A DNA stretch of 64,000 bases, taken from NCBI RefSeq assembly GCF_000317535.1, contig NC_019757.1, positions 2,186,501-2,250,500 on the forward strand, given 5' to 3'. The notes under the pieces are model-generated. The model ran no database searches. It was not told the DNA's origin and saw only the letters and a program-made list of their open reading frames with translations. The stretch is from Cylindrospermum stagnale PCC 7417 (GTDB lineage: Bacteria > Cyanobacteriota > Cyanobacteriia > Cyanobacteriales > Nostocaceae). Positions 6,967-15,351 of the stretch are shown here, piece after piece (the first letter of the stretch is position 1; each line of letters starts with the position of its first letter). A program made the translations under genes and the position numbers.

Positions 6967-8472
6967 ATCATTGTGAAAATGCTCAAATTCATAAACATAA
7001 AACAGGCGCGTGAGTTTTTTAAGTAAATAGCCAGTTAAAGCGAATAACGCCGCGCCAATTACAGCTAGCCAAAAACTCTGAGGTGGAACCCAACTTAAAA
7101 CCGATGAGAACATTTCTGGAGAGACAGACAATTGTATTGCTTTAAAAGCTATATAACGAACATCAGCAATTATTCCCCAAGATACGCAAACAATTGAAAC
7201 AAGATAAGCAGCTAGAGAAAGACGATTAATATTCTTCAATGCTTTTTGACAGCTATAACAATCTTTGGTGTGAGTATTCCAAACATCGAATAGCTTCCGT
7301 TTGTCTTGCTCAGGAGGGGGAAGTTGCTGATTGCAGTTTTTGTCCCACGGTATTTCCCCACCAGCTCTTTTTTCCCACCATTGACGAAAAGTGATGACCA
7401 TTTTATCTGAAGGATTGGGAGTATAAACTTTAGCCAACCATTTCTCTTGCGGGGACTGCGCCATAAGTTTTTCTTGGTAATGTAGAAAAACTGAATCTTG
7501 GTGCAGCAACATAGAGGACAGAATATGAGTTAACCAAATTGGCATAGGTAAAGCAAAAAAACCTAGCCCTTTTTTGGGAACCTCCCCTTTTTCATTTTTA
7601 ACGAATATCTGATTACCAATCAAACGAGTCCAGCCAGGACGGATAGGAACACCATACAAAGTCAAGATATATTTGCATCCACTCTTATCAACAGAATAAA
7701 CCCGCATCAAGCAAGGAGGCTGAAAATCATTAATTAATGTTTCGATATCAGGAGGAGTAGGCTTAGTTTCAAAAGAAAATCCTTCTTGAGTAGATAACTT
7801 TCGCACACTAACCATATCAAAATAGTTTGCATCTTTGTATCGGCTGCCCATGATGTTGTGATGCGAAACGGGAACGTGTGCGGGATCTGCAATATTTTCT
7901 ATAAAATAATCCCAACCGTAAGGAAGATCGCGGATGTTCCACGCGCTTCTATTAACAATTCTCTCTGGCGTTTCTTCGAGTTCAGGGATAACTCGCGGTT
8001 CTTTCAATTTACTTTCGATTAAAGCTTGTGAACCAGACTCAGGCCACAGCCAAAGCAGTCCTTGTCTTTCTTGAAGAGGATAAACTGTAACGCACGACCT
8101 ACTACTAGCACAATTTCGTGCCTCAGTTTCCTCGTCTTTAGATTGAGGCATACTGACGCATTTTCCTACGGAGTTAAAGCGCCAAGCGTGATAGGCACAT
8201 AATAAAGTTCCGTCAGACTCAACCCGACCTTCTGAAAGACGAACAAGTCTGTGGGGACAAAGATCCTCAAAACAGTTCCATTTGCCTTGCTTATCCCGCC
8301 ATAAGACAAAATTCTTTCCCAATAACTCTATAGGTTGGGGTTTGGAAGGATCTAAACACTCTCCTATGGCAACAGGATACCACTGCTTTGTCCACTGAAA
8401 TTTTTCTTCTGTTTCGTTCACCTTTGTTGACTCGATGTTAACAGCACTTTGTGAAGTCATATTATCGCTCAT
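6964..8472 (-). CDS. Rieske-type oxygenase, pheophorbide a oxygenase (PaO)-like
   Basis: 502 residues. The Rieske [2Fe-2S] ligands are Cys72/His74 (CPH) and Cys92/His95 (CAYH). The mononuclear iron region is ENIADPAHVPVSHH. A CxxC (DCYSC, near 415) and two C-terminal membrane segments (about 430-450 and 465-487) are the layout of the PaO/Tic55/CAO family. It would use O2 and electrons, probably from ferredoxin, to hydroxylate a lipophilic substrate at the membrane. RBS AAGGA precedes the ATG. It is the last gene of the minus-strand cyclophane-type cluster, so it could hydroxylate the alkyl chain or ring; pigment metabolism is the alternative. I saw no HIP1 octamer in this gene or the next, unlike the core cluster genes, which suggests separate acquisition. 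Confidence 0.88.
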   Translation of the reverse strand: MSDNMTSQSAVNIESTKVNETEEKFQWTKQWYPVAIGECLDPSKPQPIELLGKNFVLWRDKQGKWNCFEDLCPHRLVRLSEGRVESDGTLLCAYHAWRFNSVGKCVSMPQSKDEETEARNCASSRSCVTVYPLQERQGLLWLWPESGSQALIESKLKEPRVIPELEETPERIVNRSAWNIRDLPYGWDYFIENIADPAHVPVSHHNIMGSRYKDANYFDMVSVRKLSTQEGFSFETKPTPPDIETLINDFQPPCLMRVYSVDKSGCKYILTLYGVPIRPGWTRLIGNQIFVKNEKGEVPKKGLGFFALPMPIWLTHILSSMLLHQDSVFLHYQEKLMAQSPQEKWLAKVYTPNPSDKMVITFRQWWEKRAGGEIPWDKNCNQQLPPPEQDKRKLFDVWNTHTKDCYSCQKALKNINRLSLAAYLVSIVCVSWGIIADVRYIAFKAIQLSVSPEMFSSVLSWVPPQSFWLAVIGAALFALTGYLLKKLTRLFYVYEFEHFHND

Positions 8473-8627
8473 AATTGTCCTTTGTATTAAGTTAATTTGG
8501 TAGAGTTTGGGAAAATCAAAAAATCAGGCTAATTTGTCCTATTTTCAAAAAAATATTTATGTATATCCTATCAATTTGTACCGAACTAAAAAGCTTGGCT
8601 ACGTAGCTAAATGTTTAAAAATATCTC

Positions 8628-9968
8628 CTACAATAACCATTCTAATTTTTCTACTAACTCTGGCATAATCTCTTCTTGATGCCGATATTTGTGTATTTTA
8701 CGTAGATTATCTTCCTCTATTAGTTTCTTAGCTAACTTGTTTGGCAAAGAAACAGAGTAGATGAAGCCATTATTTGAAAATCCATTAATTATTTTCGATA
8801 ACCAAGGTATTTTATCATCTCCAAAAGAAGTAAAAAAGAATGGATATGACTCATCGAATCTTACATTGTACACACCAAAATTAGTCCAGTTAGAAATCAA
8901 CAAGTTTCTTCTTAGGGGGTCGATAGGTATGGGAACAAACTGGGCAATTTTTTCAATTCCCCCGTTTCGCTCAATATATTCTTTTGTAGAAAAGAAATCC
9001 AGATGTTGTTTTTGAAAATTGTCAAGTGACTCTCTTAATGTTTGAGCTAATTTATAAGGATCCACCTTTTGATGGATCATTGTATTTAGATTTGTAACAT
9101 AATTTCCTAAAATGTTTAGGGGAATTTTTACTCTCCTTCTATAATCAACCACTATAGATAAATATCTTTTTTCCTTGTAGACATCTAAATCGGAAATCAT
9201 CTTGAAAATGTATGCACACAACACATCGTTTTTAGATATATTTTGATTAGTTTTTTCCAAGAAGTCCTGCTTCATATTTTTCAGTTCATTCTCGGAGAAA
9301 TAAAACTGTAAATTAGTTCTACTACAAGCACCTAATAGTATACAAAATACTGTCTTTAACAATTCTATCCTATTCAAATATCTCACACCAGGAATGGAAT
9401 TGCTATTCTTTTTTAGGTTGGTTTCGGAGTATTTATCTCTGTCTTTAACAATCAGAGGTAAAGGGTATTCTTCCTTTCTGAATTTATTTGCCCAAGCTTT
9501 CATGAAACACATAAATGACTGCATATCTCCAATTGAATGATGCCAACAAACACCAAGCGTCATTCCTCCGCAAGCAAAATAGGTGAGTTGAATAGTCATT
9601 ACTGGGCTTTGAGTTAATATTGCCTTTTTGGGGTCAATTATATTAACAAGTCTTTTTTGGTTGACTTTTGGCAGTTCCTTAATAACTCGATCCAATGTAA
9701 AATCATCTTTTCTAATGGAGAATAGAACTCCTTTGTTGTTACAATCTATATACAGGTTATTATCAGTATTGATTAATACTCCGGCAAAAATGGGAAAATC
9801 ACTCAGGGTTTGCTGGAGAGCATCTATTAGTAAATCACTATCGACACTTGTTCTGTAAAAAAAAATAAGGGAAACATAAATGTTTCTAATTAACTGATCC
9901 GTAAAAGAACAGGTTATCAATTGTCGATTATGGTTATTAACTTGAACGAGAAATGTTTCTGACTTCAT
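8628..9968 (-). CDS. BAHD/condensation-type acyltransferase
   Basis: 446 residues from the ATG at 9968 (an in-frame TTG at 9971 is the alternative). The catalytic motif HxxxD is His144-Ser-Ile-Gly-Asp148 in CWHHSIGDMQ. The pattern DYRRRVKIPLNILGNYVTN and a degenerate NWTNFGVYNVRF in place of DFGWG are typical of the BAHD acyltransferase family (transferase family PF02458), best known in plants and fungi. It should acylate a hydroxyl or amine with an acyl-CoA. The gene lies between the broken carbamoyltransferase and the Rieske oxygenase, in cluster orientation. Cylindrocyclophanes include acetate esters, so O-acetylation is a reasonable inference. It is markedly AT-rich compared with its neighbours, a sign of transfer. 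Confidence 0.8.
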   Translation of the reverse strand: MKSETFLVQVNNHNRQLITCSFTDQLIRNIYVSLIFFYRTSVDSDLLIDALQQTLSDFPIFAGVLINTDNNLYIDCNNKGVLFSIRKDDFTLDRVIKELPKVNQKRLVNIIDPKKAILTQSPVMTIQLTYFACGGMTLGVCWHHSIGDMQSFMCFMKAWANKFRKEEYPLPLIVKDRDKYSETNLKKNSNSIPGVRYLNRIELLKTVFCILLGACSRTNLQFYFSENELKNMKQDFLEKTNQNISKNDVLCAYIFKMISDLDVYKEKRYLSIVVDYRRRVKIPLNILGNYVTNLNTMIHQKVDPYKLAQTLRESLDNFQKQHLDFFSTKEYIERNGGIEKIAQFVPIPIDPLRRNLLISNWTNFGVYNVRFDESYPFFFTSFGDDKIPWLSKIINGFSNNGFIYSVSLPNKLAKKLIEEDNLRKIHKYRHQEEIMPELVEKLEWLL

Positions 9969-10213
9969 CAATAGTAGTATATTTCGTTAACTTACCTATT
10001 TTAGATATAAAACTCTGAAACTCTCGAAATTGCAACATAAATTAAGCCGGAATTGATCGATTTAAGCTATATAAGCAGTAAATAACCTGTTAATTGATTA
10101 TGTTTTTATTAAAGCATAAATTAAGGTTTTTCCAAATAGTTTTTTACAAAAAAACTAATTTACCATTTTCTTGAGAGCCTGCCACGGACGCAATTAACGC
10201 TATCACAATATGA

Positions 10214-10278
10214 AACAAGCACATTTTCATGATATTTCCAATAGCCTTACTGTATAAGGGTTTGAAAATGTGCTTGTT
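10214..10278. repeat. Perfect 16-bp inverted repeat
   Basis: AACAAGCACATTTTCA (10214-10229) pairs with TGAAAATGTGCTTGTT (10263-10278) across a 33-base loop. Non-coding, in the gap after the acyltransferase start. It may be a miniature element or a stable hairpin in a transcript of the cluster. Confidence 0.75.
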
Positions 10279-10308
10279 AGGAGTCAGACGGGAAAGTAAA
10301 TGACTATT

Positions 10309-10375
10309 TGTAGGGTGCGTCAGTATCAGTATTTTCTAGGTATGGCTAGGGTTTCTTGTACTGACGCACCCTACA
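10309..10375. repeat. Perfect 17-bp inverted repeat
   Basis: TGTAGGGTGCGTCAGTA (10309-10325) pairs with TACTGACGCACCCTACA (10359-10375), again with a 33-base loop. The GTAGGGTGCGTCA motif is a frequent dispersed repeat in cyanobacteria. It begins just past the point where carbamoyltransferase homology ends, so it may mark the deletion or insertion that removed the rest of that gene. Confidence 0.8.
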
Positions 10376-10523
10376 TTTGGGATATTTTTTATCTGGAAGT
10401 CCCTTATTTCCAACTAGTGGACACTACAAACTTCGCTTTGGGGTCGCAGTAAGTTTCAATCAACTGCACAATTTGATTGAAGTTATCGGGTTGAACATCC
10501 CAGGCTCTTTTGTTTTGCAGGTA

Positions 10524-10533
10524 ACGTTCTAAG
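10524..10533. repeat. Target-site duplication, left copy
   Basis: ACGTTCTAAG directly before the MITE left end; the identical 10 bases follow its right end at 10805-10814. Collapsing the two copies restores the carbamoyltransferase reading across the insertion. Confidence 0.9.
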
Positions 10534-10804
10534 CAGGGTAAGCGCATCTAATTTTGTAGCACAAAGTACAGACAATAATGCTAAGGCATGGTGAAATAAA
10601 TGTTAAAATTCGGTCTAAATTGGGGTTAATTGCCGAAAAAATTAGATAAATTGAGGTTTAAACCTTTAGTCTCACCCCACAACCATGCAAGAGCCTTAAT
10701 GTCAAGTCCTTTTTTAGGCGCGGTGTCCAGTTTTTGCTCTCTGTCTAATGAACGGAAAACGCCAAAACTACCGTGTCAATGGGGTTTGAGATGCGCTTAC
10801 CCTG
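10534..10804. mobile_element. MITE with CAGGG ends (ISAs1-like), inserted in carbamoyltransferase
   Basis: 271 bp with perfect 16-bp terminal inverted repeats (CAGGGTAAGCGCATCT / AGATGCGCTTACCCTG) and a 10-bp target duplication (ACGTTCTAAG). It holds no transposase. Ends starting CAGGG and duplications of 8-10 bp recall the ISAs1 family, as I remember it, so it was probably mobilised by such a transposase. A small open frame inside it on the plus strand is not credible as a gene. Confidence 0.88.
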
Positions 10805-10814
10805 ACGTTCTAAG
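10805..10814. repeat. Target-site duplication, right copy
   Basis: Second copy of ACGTTCTAAG flanking the MITE. Confidence 0.9.
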
Positions 10815-10906
10815 GCTTCCGCAAACAATACGTTACCTGTAGAATCAACGATCGCGATCGCTGGATCGTGACAGGTATTGGCTAAACCGATGTAATAGCA
10901 ATTCAT

Positions 10907-11178
10907 CAGAAAAATAGGTTTGAAATCCGACGCTTTAGCGAAGGGAAGGACGGCTTTACTCTTCACTAGCTAACCACAAATAAACCAGTTGAAAGCCGGA
11001 TTAATGTTACCTTGCTAGCCGCTATCTGCCCTAACCGTCGCCAGTTAGCATCGCTGACAATGGAGCAAGTAGAATCAAAAGGAATCGATAATCAAACGTT
11101 GGTCATAAAGATGGTCTCGATACTTACAGATGAGCTACAACGTGAGAATTGAGGAAAGTTCAGTCTGGAAGAAATCAT
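10907..11178. other. Gap between carbamoyltransferase remnant and cylK-like gene
   Basis: No intact gene. A plus-strand stretch near 11000-11050 reads TLLAAICPNRRQLASL, faintly like IS110-type transposases, but too short to call. Confidence 0.4.
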
Positions 11179-13224
11179 TTAAATTATTCCAGTTGTGTGT
11201 AAACTACCAGCAACAAGTGCGGAGCCAGTCAGCCAAGAAGAAGTAAAATCTTGTGTTTTTCCGGTATCAGCGTCTAGTTTGAGCGCCCAAGAGTCATAAG
11301 ACCCAGCATTGGTAGCTCCCAAACTTCCCTCAGTAATTCCCGAAACGTAAAGTCTACCGTAATTATCGGCAGTTACCGTGGTAGCCGTGTCATAATCTGG
11401 CGTACCAAACTGTTTGAGCCATAACTGGTTGCCATTCTTGTCAAACTTCGCCGCCCAGGCATCAAAAGATCCAGCATTAGCTCCTCCCAAGTTGCCGTTT
11501 GTATATCCCGTCAGGAAGATATTGTCATTTGAGTCTATATCTATCCCATCTAAAAAGGGTGCATCATCTTCACTAGTGCCAAACTGTTTGATCCACAACT
11601 GGTTGCCATTAGTGTTGTACTTGGCCAGCCAGACATCATAAGAGCCAGCATTTTTTCCCCCCAAGTCTCCCAGAGTCCATCCGGTCGCATAGATATCGCC
11701 TAGACTATCCGTTTCAATGTCCCACATAAAGTCATAATTGGGAGTGCCAAACTGTCTAACCCAATCAGTCTGACCGTCTTTGTTCAACTTAACTAGCCAG
11801 GCATCATATTCTCCTGCAGGCCCGGCATTTTTTCCTCCGAAACTGCCTTTTGTATTTCCTCCAGCGAAGACATTGCCATTGTTGTCGGTTGCGACACCCC
11901 AATTGTCATCAAGTGTGATCGTACCAAACTGTGCAACCCACAACTGATTACCATTGCTGTCAAACTTGGCCACGTAGCTATCAGTCGATGGTAACTCGAA
12001 TACTTCGCCTTGTCCCAAGTTTTGGTTTGGCCCACCCAAGTTGCCAAAAGTGTGACCAGCAGTGTAAATATTGCCACTGGTATCGACGGTAATTTTATAA
12101 GATTCCTCAAGTGTGTAAGTCCCATACTGTTTAATCCACACTTGGTTGCCGTCACTATCGTATTTAGCTAAATAGGCATCGTTGCCGCCTTTAACGGTGT
12201 TATTTTCTAGCTGGCCTATGATATTTCCCGCAACGTAAATATTTCTCCCGTCACTAGCCATACCCCATGCGCTTTCAGTGCCGGTTGAGCCAAATTGTCT
12301 ACTCCATTGCTGGTTGCCATTGCTATCGTATTTGGCCACCCAAGCGTCCCTAGCTCCTATGTTGCTTCCTCCCAAAGAACCACCGGTTCCTCCTCCAACA
12401 AAAAAATTGCCCTTAGCATCTACGGTGGAACTAAATATGTAATCATTCGCGGCAGTCCCGATATGTTCAGCCTTCTCTAGGACTGTTTTTGGTGCGGTGT
12501 TGCCCTTGAACTCGAAGTAGTCACCCTTTAAACTCAAATCAGAGACTCCACCTACAACACCGATGAGGTCATAACCTTTTTTCTCCCGCCAAAATATTGC
12601 TGTTCCCAAGCTAATATTTACCAGTTCATAGTCTTGGCGATTGCCGTGGAGCTGAATGACATCTTCAGTGGGGTTGAAGTCTAAAATTAGAGCTGATTGG
12701 TTTAAACCTAAAGTTTGGTCATCCTCAACATAGAAGGGTTTTCGCCAATCACCCAGAATAAATCTGTCTGACCACGACTTACCTGTGTTCAATGCGCCAG
12801 ATGGTAAACTTAATTTTTCATCGATAAAATCACCGACGAAAGTATCAATTCTACGTTTACCAACAAGATCAGCGCCAGGGTCAAAACCAATTAAGCTATC
12901 ACTTCCATGACGGCCCCAAATGATTTTGACCTCTTGATCTTCTGATGTTATGAAATTAGGCTCGCTGGAAACTGTCAGGACATTACTATACTTGGTAAAA
13001 ATGTTGGGAAAATTCTTATTGGTATCTTGACTGAAAAATTCTATCTCAGTATTGGGGCCTGTTAAGAGATTGGCCCCCTCCGGGCTACCAGAGAATTGTA
13101 AGACAGTTCTGATATATGTTTGAAGCTGGTCTGGAAGAACGTCACTCAATGTTGAGCGTAAGGACTCTGTTATTTTTTCGTCGACTGAGTGTAAGGCTTT
13201 TGTTGTTTTTTTGTTTTTTTTCAT
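11179..13224 (-). CDS. cylK: CylK-like alkylresorcinol-alkylating enzyme (Ca-binding domain + 7-bladed beta-propeller)
   Basis: 681 residues from the ATG at 13224; a TTG at 13293 would add 23. The N-terminal ~240 residues are a Ca-binding-like domain (IWGRHGSDSLIGFDPG). After that come seven SBBP-type propeller repeats of ~60 residues, each with a segment like DAWLAKYNTNGNQLW followed by KQFGT. CylK joins two alkylresorcinols by Friedel-Crafts alkylation using secondary alkyl chlorides, closing [7.7]paracyclophanes. Counted from the chosen ATG, Arg105 (WGRHG) and Tyr473 (AGEYD) fall exactly on the two active-site residues I recall for CylK, and Glu374, Leu411 and Asp440 also line up. This fixes both start and function. 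It follows the methyltransferase gene in the same direction. Confidence 0.93.
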   Translation of the reverse strand: MKKNKKTTKALHSVDEKITESLRSTLSDVLPDQLQTYIRTVLQFSGSPEGANLLTGPNTEIEFFSQDTNKNFPNIFTKYSNVLTVSSEPNFITSEDQEVKIIWGRHGSDSLIGFDPGADLVGKRRIDTFVGDFIDEKLSLPSGALNTGKSWSDRFILGDWRKPFYVEDDQTLGLNQSALILDFNPTEDVIQLHGNRQDYELVNISLGTAIFWREKKGYDLIGVVGGVSDLSLKGDYFEFKGNTAPKTVLEKAEHIGTAANDYIFSSTVDAKGNFFVGGGTGGSLGGSNIGARDAWVAKYDSNGNQQWSRQFGSTGTESAWGMASDGRNIYVAGNIIGQLENNTVKGGNDAYLAKYDSDGNQVWIKQYGTYTLEESYKITVDTSGNIYTAGHTFGNLGGPNQNLGQGEVFELPSTDSYVAKFDSNGNQLWVAQFGTITLDDNWGVATDNNGNVFAGGNTKGSFGGKNAGPAGEYDAWLVKLNKDGQTDWVRQFGTPNYDFMWDIETDSLGDIYATGWTLGDLGGKNAGSYDVWLAKYNTNGNQLWIKQFGTSEDDAPFLDGIDIDSNDNIFLTGYTNGNLGGANAGSFDAWAAKFDKNGNQLWLKQFGTPDYDTATTVTADNYGRLYVSGITEGSLGATNAGSYDSWALKLDADTGKTQDFTSSWLTGSALVAGSLHTTGII

Positions 13225-13527
13225 GGTATTAAAAACAATTGATTTGATTGCAATACTTTTGAGTTGAGGATTTGTTGAGATTATTCGTGACAACTTAAAT
13301 ATTACAATAAATAAGATATGTCACCAAGATTTTTGCCAGTTGTATGAGGTTTTGAGATAGGTTGTGCTTCTTGCATCGAGAAGTTGGGTAAACAGGTAAT
13401 TTATTTGTCATTTAAATATTTTTCTTAACTTGACCGATAGAAGTAAGAAGTTTTCAGCACTTCAAAAGCTTAATTTCTCATGAAACATACTTAAAATTGA
13501 GTGCTGATAAACTTTTACAACTCATGT

Positions 13528-14145
13528 TTATTCACCTCCAGAAGTTGCTTGGTAAGTAAGTGGGATTTTGGGAATAAAACGAGGTCGGTTGGAGAAAACT
13601 GAAGTGTAATTGCTGTTTTTGGCTAAAGCTTCCTCTTCTGTTTGAATTCGCTTACTCATTAAGAAAACATTAGCAAGAGAAAAAATAATCGCGCTTAGAT
13701 AAGCTCCGTGAATTAATGGTAGTGCGGCAATTTCCAGGATGACTCCCAACCAATTAGGATGACGCAGATAAAGATAAATTCCTTTATCCACTACAGGCAT
13801 ATCCGGTAAGGTCATAATTGACAGAGTCCAGCGTTCCCCTAAAGCTTGCATAGATAAGTAACGTAAGACTTGTCCTGCTATTGTTAGAGATAAAGCGACA
13901 GTGGCCAAAGCGAAGCTAAAAGGACGATTAAAGTACCAAACTTCACTGATCGCTGCTATCACCCAACTAATTTGTAGCACTTTCACGGCACCTAGTAAAT
14001 TATCGCTATGCTTTTTTGCTCCTTGAGCTAGCATATCTGCTTCGTTGTTTCTGCTGATACGCAGTTCAAACATTCGTTGCCAGAAAACTACAAAAATAAT
14101 CCCAATGAAGATATACCTGGTTAACATATAATTCCGTCCTACCAT
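13528..14145 (-). CDS. Isoprenylcysteine carboxyl methyltransferase (ICMT)-like methyltransferase
   Basis: 205 residues, several membrane helices, with the ICMT-family SAM-binding pattern YLYLRHPNWLGVILE and a C-terminal RIQTEEEAL. The ATG lies inside the last codons of the type III PKS gene (7-bp overlap, AAATGGTAG), so the two are translationally coupled. In Bacillus, BpsB, of this family, O-methylates the alkylpyrones made by its partner type III PKS BpsA. By analogy this enzyme probably O-methylates the alkylresorcinol (or a pyrone shunt product). Its place between the type III PKS and cylK is the position of cylJ, but I cannot confirm that CylJ is the same family. Confidence 0.85.
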   Translation of the reverse strand: MVGRNYMLTRYIFIGIIFVVFWQRMFELRISRNNEADMLAQGAKKHSDNLLGAVKVLQISWVIAAISEVWYFNRPFSFALATVALSLTIAGQVLRYLSMQALGERWTLSIMTLPDMPVVDKGIYLYLRHPNWLGVILEIAALPLIHGAYLSAIIFSLANVFLMSKRIQTEEEALAKNSNYTSVFSNRPRFIPKIPLTYQATSGGE

Positions 14146-15260
14146 TTGAGTAAAATTGCTTCCTGAGCAAAACCAGGCCCCATTGCTACTATCAGTCCAT
14201 AGGAGTCAGGAGGAGACTGTTCTTCTGATAGCACCTTATCGAGCATATAAAGAACTGTTGCAGAAGAGATATTACCCACCTCTGCTAAGGTATCGCGACT
14301 TAATTGTAAAGTTTGACTATCTAATCCAAATTCTGCTTCAACTGTATCGATTACTTTAGGACCCCCTGGATGTACGATCCAGCGATACAAGTTCTCACTT
14401 TCAATGTTGTTATCAGCAAGCAAACCGTTAATTAACGGTCGCAATCCTTGTTTAAGAGCATCGGATACTTCCGGTCTGAGAATATTTCTAAAACCATTAT
14501 CAACTACGTCCAGTCCCATTAGTTCTACTGTGTTAGGAACTAAAAAGGAACGATTATCAATGACTTGAGGTAGTCCCGATTTAGCTAAAGGATGCTCTTT
14601 TCCTACCATTAACACTGCGCCGCAACCATCTGCAAACAAAGCAGCAGTGATAATATCCATAATAATCTCACTATATAAAGAGGGATTTTCTGGAAGGCGA
14701 CGAATCAATGAAGTTAAATTTGCTTGCAAAGACCCTTGCCATAGAGCGGAAGAAATTTCCACGGCAAATAAAATTGCTGCTTCCTTTGGATGTGCTTTAA
14801 GGTAATCAGCAACGCGAGAAATGCCAAAAGCTCCACCCATACAACCTACTCCATTCATGGGCAATCTCTTCAGGGTGGAAGAAAATGGAATCCGATTCAT
14901 CAACCGCCCATCTAAAGAGGGAATTGCTGGAGTCATAGAAACAGACGCAAGCAGAGATATATCTTGGGGTTGGACATTAGTTTTTTCCAGCAATTTGGTG
15001 ATAGCGGTTTCAGCCAAGTTCAAAGAATTTTCCAAACCTCTACTGATACTTACTCCCCATGTGGGCGGATCGAGTAAGGAATCTAGTGGTAGAGCGAAGT
15101 AACGACCGTCGATTTTGACGTTTGTGAAAAAACGATCAATCTGTTCTAGATCGAAATCTAACTCCATTACAGTAAAAAACCTGCGTAAAGCAGCAGCTAA
15201 AACTGTTTGAGGGTAGTAATTTTCTGGAAATGCTGTTGATGTAGAAACTATATAAGTCAT
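14139..15260 (-). CDS. cylI: Type III polyketide synthase (CylI-like, alkylresorcinol-forming)
   Basis: 373 residues from the ATG at 15260 (a TTG at 15287 is less likely). Chalcone/stilbene-synthase fold with the catalytic triad visible: Cys in GVGCMGGAFG (~140), His in WIVHPGGPK, Asn in EVGNISSATV. It would take the beta-branched acyl chain from the upstream PKS, extend it with malonyl-CoA and fold it by aldol/decarboxylation to a 5-alkylresorcinol. It sits directly after the TE-bearing PKS and overlaps the ICMT-like methyltransferase, as in cylindrocyclophane-type clusters. Confidence 0.93.
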   Translation of the reverse strand: MTYIVSTSTAFPENYYPQTVLAAALRRFFTVMELDFDLEQIDRFFTNVKIDGRYFALPLDSLLDPPTWGVSISRGLENSLNLAETAITKLLEKTNVQPQDISLLASVSMTPAIPSLDGRLMNRIPFSSTLKRLPMNGVGCMGGAFGISRVADYLKAHPKEAAILFAVEISSALWQGSLQANLTSLIRRLPENPSLYSEIIMDIITAALFADGCGAVLMVGKEHPLAKSGLPQVIDNRSFLVPNTVELMGLDVVDNGFRNILRPEVSDALKQGLRPLINGLLADNNIESENLYRWIVHPGGPKVIDTVEAEFGLDSQTLQLSRDTLAEVGNISSATVLYMLDKVLSEEQSPPDSYGLIVAMGPGFAQEAILLKW

Positions 15261-15351
15261 GGCAAATTTTACTTGTTTTACTTGCAAAATGTCTGATGAG
15301 GGTGGTCTTTAATTAGCTGGGGACTAAATCCCTATTTGCCTTCTGCCTTCC

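Larger units (their letters stand above)
10404..10906 (-). pseudogene. Carbamoyltransferase N-terminal remnant, split by a MITE
   Basis: Read from the ATG at 10904-10906, the minus strand gives MNCYYIGLANTCHDPAIAIV and continues to FAEALER. The element at 10534-10804 then interrupts it. Beyond the element the same protein resumes (RYLQNKRAWDVQPDNFNQIV, ending FVVSTSWK and a stop at 10404). This is the start of the NodU/CmcH carbamoyltransferase family. Only ~75 of about 600 residues remain, so it is non-functional. Carbamidocyclophanes, close relatives of cylindrocyclophanes, carry carbamoyl groups, and this remnant lies directly after the cylK-like gene in cluster orientation. It is best read as a lost tailoring gene. 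Confidence 0.82.

Noticed and set aside
10630-10842. 70-residue plus-strand ORF
   Set aside because: It lies mostly inside the MITE and runs out over the carbamoyltransferase remnant on the other strand; no family resemblance.
11000-11160. Possible IS110 transposase fragment (TLLAAICPNRRQLASL)
   Set aside because: Too short and weak to support; recorded only as a gap description.
13225-13293. TTG start for the CylK homologue
   Set aside because: Would shift Arg105/Tyr473 numbering by 23 and lacks similarity to a structured N-terminus; the ATG at 13224 fits better.
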